Shown here piece after piece: positions 62,032 through 64,000 of a stretch of DNA of 64,000 nt. Origin of the DNA: DATNBU01 sp964476185. GTDB taxonomy: Bacteria > Desulfobacterota > Binatia > UBA1149 > CAITLU01. A model generated the notes under the pieces. The model searched no databases. It had not been told where the DNA came from and saw nothing but the letters and a program-made list of their open reading frames with translations. The stretch's first letter is position 1. Every line of letters starts with the position of its first letter. The stretch lies in the NCBI GenBank assembly GCA_964476185.1, contig CAYYZO010000009.1:1-64000 (forward strand), in the 5' to 3' direction. The position numbers and the translations under genes are program-made.

Positions 62032-62883
62032 ATGACGACCGAAGCCCCCCGTTTCCGCCGCGCCGAAGCCCTCTCGTCGTGGCGCCGCCTGGCCGTCCAC
62101 GTCTGGCGGGCCCCGGCGGACCCGACCGTGTACGGCGTGCTCGAGTGCGACATGCGCAAGAGCCTGCCCTATCTCGAAGCGCTCAACGCCATCCCCGGCG
62201 GCGCACGCGTCACGCCGGCCCACCTGGTGGTCAAGGCGATCGCGAAGGCCCTCGCCGAGTTTCCCGCTGCCAACGGAATGATCGCCCTCGGGCGGGTCTA
62301 TCTCCGCGACAGCGTCGACATCTACTGCCAGGTCGCCACCGACGGCGGCAAGGACCTGTCGGGCTTCAAGATCCGGCACGCCGATCGCAAGTCCCCCGCG
62401 GAGATCGCCGATGAGCTGACCGACGGCGCCGCGAACGTGCGCGCCGGGCGCGATCCCGGCTCCGAGGCCACGAAGAAGTCCCTCGCCCGCATCCCGGAGT
62501 TCCTGCTCCGGCCCGTCCTCCGGCTGACGGGCTTCCTGACCTTCGACCTGCGACTCGACCTCAGCCGGTTCGGGATCGCCTACGACCAGTTCGGCGGGGC
62601 GATGGTGTCGAACGTCGGCGGGTTCGGGCTGCAGACCGGGCTGGCGCCGCTGGTCCCGGTCAGCCGCTCCCCGATCGTGCTTCTGGTCGGGGAAGTGCGG
62701 GAGCGGCCGCTGGCCGAGAACGGAACGGTCGTCGCGGCGCCCGTCATGAACGTCGGCGCGACGTTCGACCACCGCCTGATCGACGGGTTCCAGGGATCCG
62801 CGATGGCCCGCATCGTCATCGACGCGGTCCAGGATCCCGAGAAGGCGTTCGGTCCGCCGGCTCGTCCCATCCGACCCAGCTGA
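62032..62883 (+). CDS. Stand-alone 2-oxoacid dehydrogenase E2-type acyltransferase domain
   Basis: 283 residues, only the catalytic (chloramphenicol-acetyltransferase-like) domain: LSSWRRLAVHVWRAP, VTPAHLVVKAIAKAL, a late GATFDHRLIDGFQGS with the H-x3-D-G active site. There is no lipoyl or E3-binding domain, and no E1 or E3 gene is nearby, so it is not a normal dehydrogenase subunit. It may acylate another substrate. Its 3' end overlaps the convergent PgeF-like gene by 68 nt. Confidence 0.78.
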   Translation: MTTEAPRFRRAEALSSWRRLAVHVWRAPADPTVYGVLECDMRKSLPYLEALNAIPGGARVTPAHLVVKAIAKALAEFPAANGMIALGRVYLRDSVDIYCQVATDGGKDLSGFKIRHADRKSPAEIADELTDGAANVRAGRDPGSEATKKSLARIPEFLLRPVLRLTGFLTFDLRLDLSRFGIAYDQFGGAMVSNVGGFGLQTGLAPLVPVSRSPIVLLVGEVRERPLAENGTVVAAPVMNVGATFDHRLIDGFQGSAMARIVIDAVQDPEKAFGPPARPIRPS

Positions 62884-63607
62884 CCTGCCGCCCGGCCGCG
62901 GCCGGATCGGCGCGGTACGAGTGGTAGCGATCGCTCGCGCAGCGCGTGCACGGCCCGACCTGCTGGATCGCGGCGGGCGGGACGCCGCTGCGCTCGAGCT
63001 GGACACGGTTCGCCTCACGGAGGTCGAGGTGGGGCCGCGCGCGGCCGCGAACGACCGGAAGACCGGCGCGGTCGAAGTGTTCGCCGATCTCCGGCGACAC
63101 CTCGTAGCAGCAGGGTCCGATGCTCGGCCCGAGCGCCGCAAGCAGTCGCTGCGCGTCGACGCCGGCGCGGCGCGCGGCGCAGACCGCCTCGGTCGCGATC
63201 CCGGCGATCGTCCCGCGCCATCCCGCGTGCACCGCGGCCGACCATCCGTCCCGCGCGGACACCAGCAACAGCGGCACGCAGTCGGCCGTGCGAACGCCGA
63301 CGACCAACCCGGCGCGCGCCGCGACGAGCGCGTCCGCCTCCTCGGGCAGCCGGGCCAGGCCGTCGTCGCCGTCGACGACGAGCGGTCCCTCGTGCTCGTC
63401 CGCCTCGACGACGCGCGCGCCGTGGACTTGTCGGGCGAGCAGCACGGTGTGGAGCGGAGGGCCCGCGAGTCGGTCCCCGAAGCCGCAGACGAGTCCGTCG
63501 ATGTCGGCCCATCCCGCCGGCACGAGCGGTCCACGCCGCGAAGGGTCGACGACGACAGGAGCGGTCCCTGCGGAACCAGCCGGTGCGCGCGCTGCCACGG
63601 CGCGCAC
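62816..63607 (-). CDS. pgeF: PgeF/YfiH-type laccase-domain protein (peptidoglycan editing)
   Basis: About 263 residues. LLARQVHGARVVEADEHEG, VGVRTADCVPLLL (conserved Cys), AAVHAGWRGTIAGI (conserved His), GPSIGPCCYEVSPEIG and the end GPCTRCASDRYHSYR are diagnostic. PgeF proteins are multicopper-like hydrolases that remove L-serine from mis-synthesised peptidoglycan precursors. The start is uncertain: GTG 63607 is chosen because the ATG at 63703 lies in low-GC3 sequence that includes the divergent uvrA promoter. Confidence 0.82.
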   Translation of the reverse strand: MRAVAARAPAGSAGTAPVVVDPSRRGPLVPAGWADIDGLVCGFGDRLAGPPLHTVLLARQVHGARVVEADEHEGPLVVDGDDGLARLPEEADALVAARAGLVVGVRTADCVPLLLVSARDGWSAAVHAGWRGTIAGIATEAVCAARRAGVDAQRLLAALGPSIGPCCYEVSPEIGEHFDRAGLPVVRGRARPHLDLREANRVQLERSGVPPAAIQQVGPCTRCASDRYHSYRADPAAAGRQVSWVGWDEPADRTPSRDPGPRR

Positions 63608-63653
63608 CTTGTGCCGGACCCGCGCACGCACGCAAGGAGTTCGCGCACGCGGA

Positions 63654-63681
63654 TTGCCGGGCACCGGCGCTGTGCTAGCCT
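63654..63681 (+). promoter_or_regulatory. promoter of uvrA
   Basis: TTGCCG (63654-63659), 16-nt spacer, TAGCCT (63676-63681) in a TGTGCTAGCC extended -10 context. The leader would be about 125 nt. No LexA-type box was recognised. Confidence 0.5.
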
Positions 63682-63812
63682 CGCCCGTTGCACCGCCGCC
63701 CATTCCCCTCAAGAAGGGGCCGGGATGGCCGCCGACGCGGCCCCCTCCCGGTCGCCGCGCGTCCAGCGAGTCGCGAAACCGGGGTCCCGCCGGCAGGTCG
63801 AGCCGAGCTGCC

Positions 63813-64000
63813 GTGAAGCGCGCCATCAAGATCGCCGGGGCCAGGACCCACAACCTGAAGGGCGTCGACTGCCAGTTCCCGGCGCGCAAGATCTCCGTCG
63901 TCACCGGCGTTTCCGGCTCGGGCAAGTCCTCGCTGGTCTTCGACACGCTGTACGCCGAGGGCCAGCGCCGCTACGTCCAGTCGCTGTCGACCTACGCCCG
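63813..64000 (+). CDS. uvrA: Excinuclease ABC subunit UvrA, 5' part
   Basis: The first 62 codons of uvrA, cut by the window edge. IKIAGARTHNLKGVDCQFP and VVTGVSGSGKSSLVFDTLYAEGQRRYVQSLSTYAR contain the N-terminal Walker A (GVSGSGKSS) of the first ABC ATPase. UvrA recognises bulky DNA damage and loads UvrB. The start is GTG 63813, exactly where the family begins. Confidence 0.93.
   Translation, partial: MKRAIKIAGARTHNLKGVDCQFPARKISVVTGVSGSGKSSLVFDTLYAEGQRRYVQSLSTYA

Overview
This is a contiguous stretch of a high-GC (roughly 70%) Gram-negative bacterial chromosome. Outer-membrane features recur: lipoproteins with lipoboxes, a LolA-like carrier, a MipA/OmpV-type porin-like protein and LpxL-family acyltransferases. 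The 55-residue Cys-rich repeat protein with Thr runs and a dockerin-like tail, the orphan TadG-like pair and the overall gene style suggest a deltaproteobacterial-type lineage (Myxococcota, Binatota or relatives). No rRNA marker is present, so that placement is inference. No tRNA, rRNA, CRISPR, IS or prophage was seen.

Layout. 0.1-2.1 kb: a PIN-domain toxin and a B12-binding radical SAM enzyme. 2.1-21 kb: a large aryl-polyene/flexirubin-like biosynthetic cluster. Its minus-strand arm holds an ammonia-lyase, a hotdog thioesterase, a LolA-like carrier and a DUF3261 lipoprotein. Its central plus-strand operon has ten tightly overlapping genes: acyltransferase, two ACPs, an adenylation-dehydratase fusion, GT2, LpxL-type acyltransferase, ApeP-type dehydratase, FabG, a halogenase-like flavoprotein and a COG4648 membrane protein. 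A second minus-strand arm holds MipA, a ketosynthase and a chain-length factor. Together these could make an aryl-primed polyene acid on ACP, attach it to a lipid and move it to the outer membrane. 21-24 kb: the Cys-rich repeat protein and a dienelactone hydrolase gene with an internal deletion. 24-28 kb: mutS2, an NfeD-like gene and an SPFH gene.

28.3-28.9 kb is a non-coding island with a long hairpin, direct repeats and a structured leader, followed by two tandem TadG-like genes ending in a strong terminator. 31-43 kb: an MBL-fold lipoprotein, DUF3024, an ArnT-type glycosyltransferase, mgtE, a ferredoxin-NADP reductase, an HpnK-like protein, a ClC antiporter and a DnaQ-GIY-YIG fusion. 43-53 kb: CDP-alcohol phosphotransferase, beta-propeller, Smr protein, LLM flavin oxidoreductase, LysR/ddl divergon, secreted hydrolase and acyl-CoA ligase. 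53-64 kb: coaE, a membrane glycosyltransferase, gloB, lipoprotein, coiled-coil and SIMPL proteins, rlmE, a uvrD-type helicase, a stand-alone E2-type acyltransferase, a PgeF-like gene and the 5' end of uvrA.

A pattern that cuts across these regions: at least ten first-of-operon genes have a sigma70-like promoter (TTGnnn, spacer 16-18 with one weak case at 19, TAnnnT-like) whose -10 ends only 6-10 nt before the start codon. This suggests common leaderless transcription. Three genes with long leaders instead carry a TGCTA-type extended -10.
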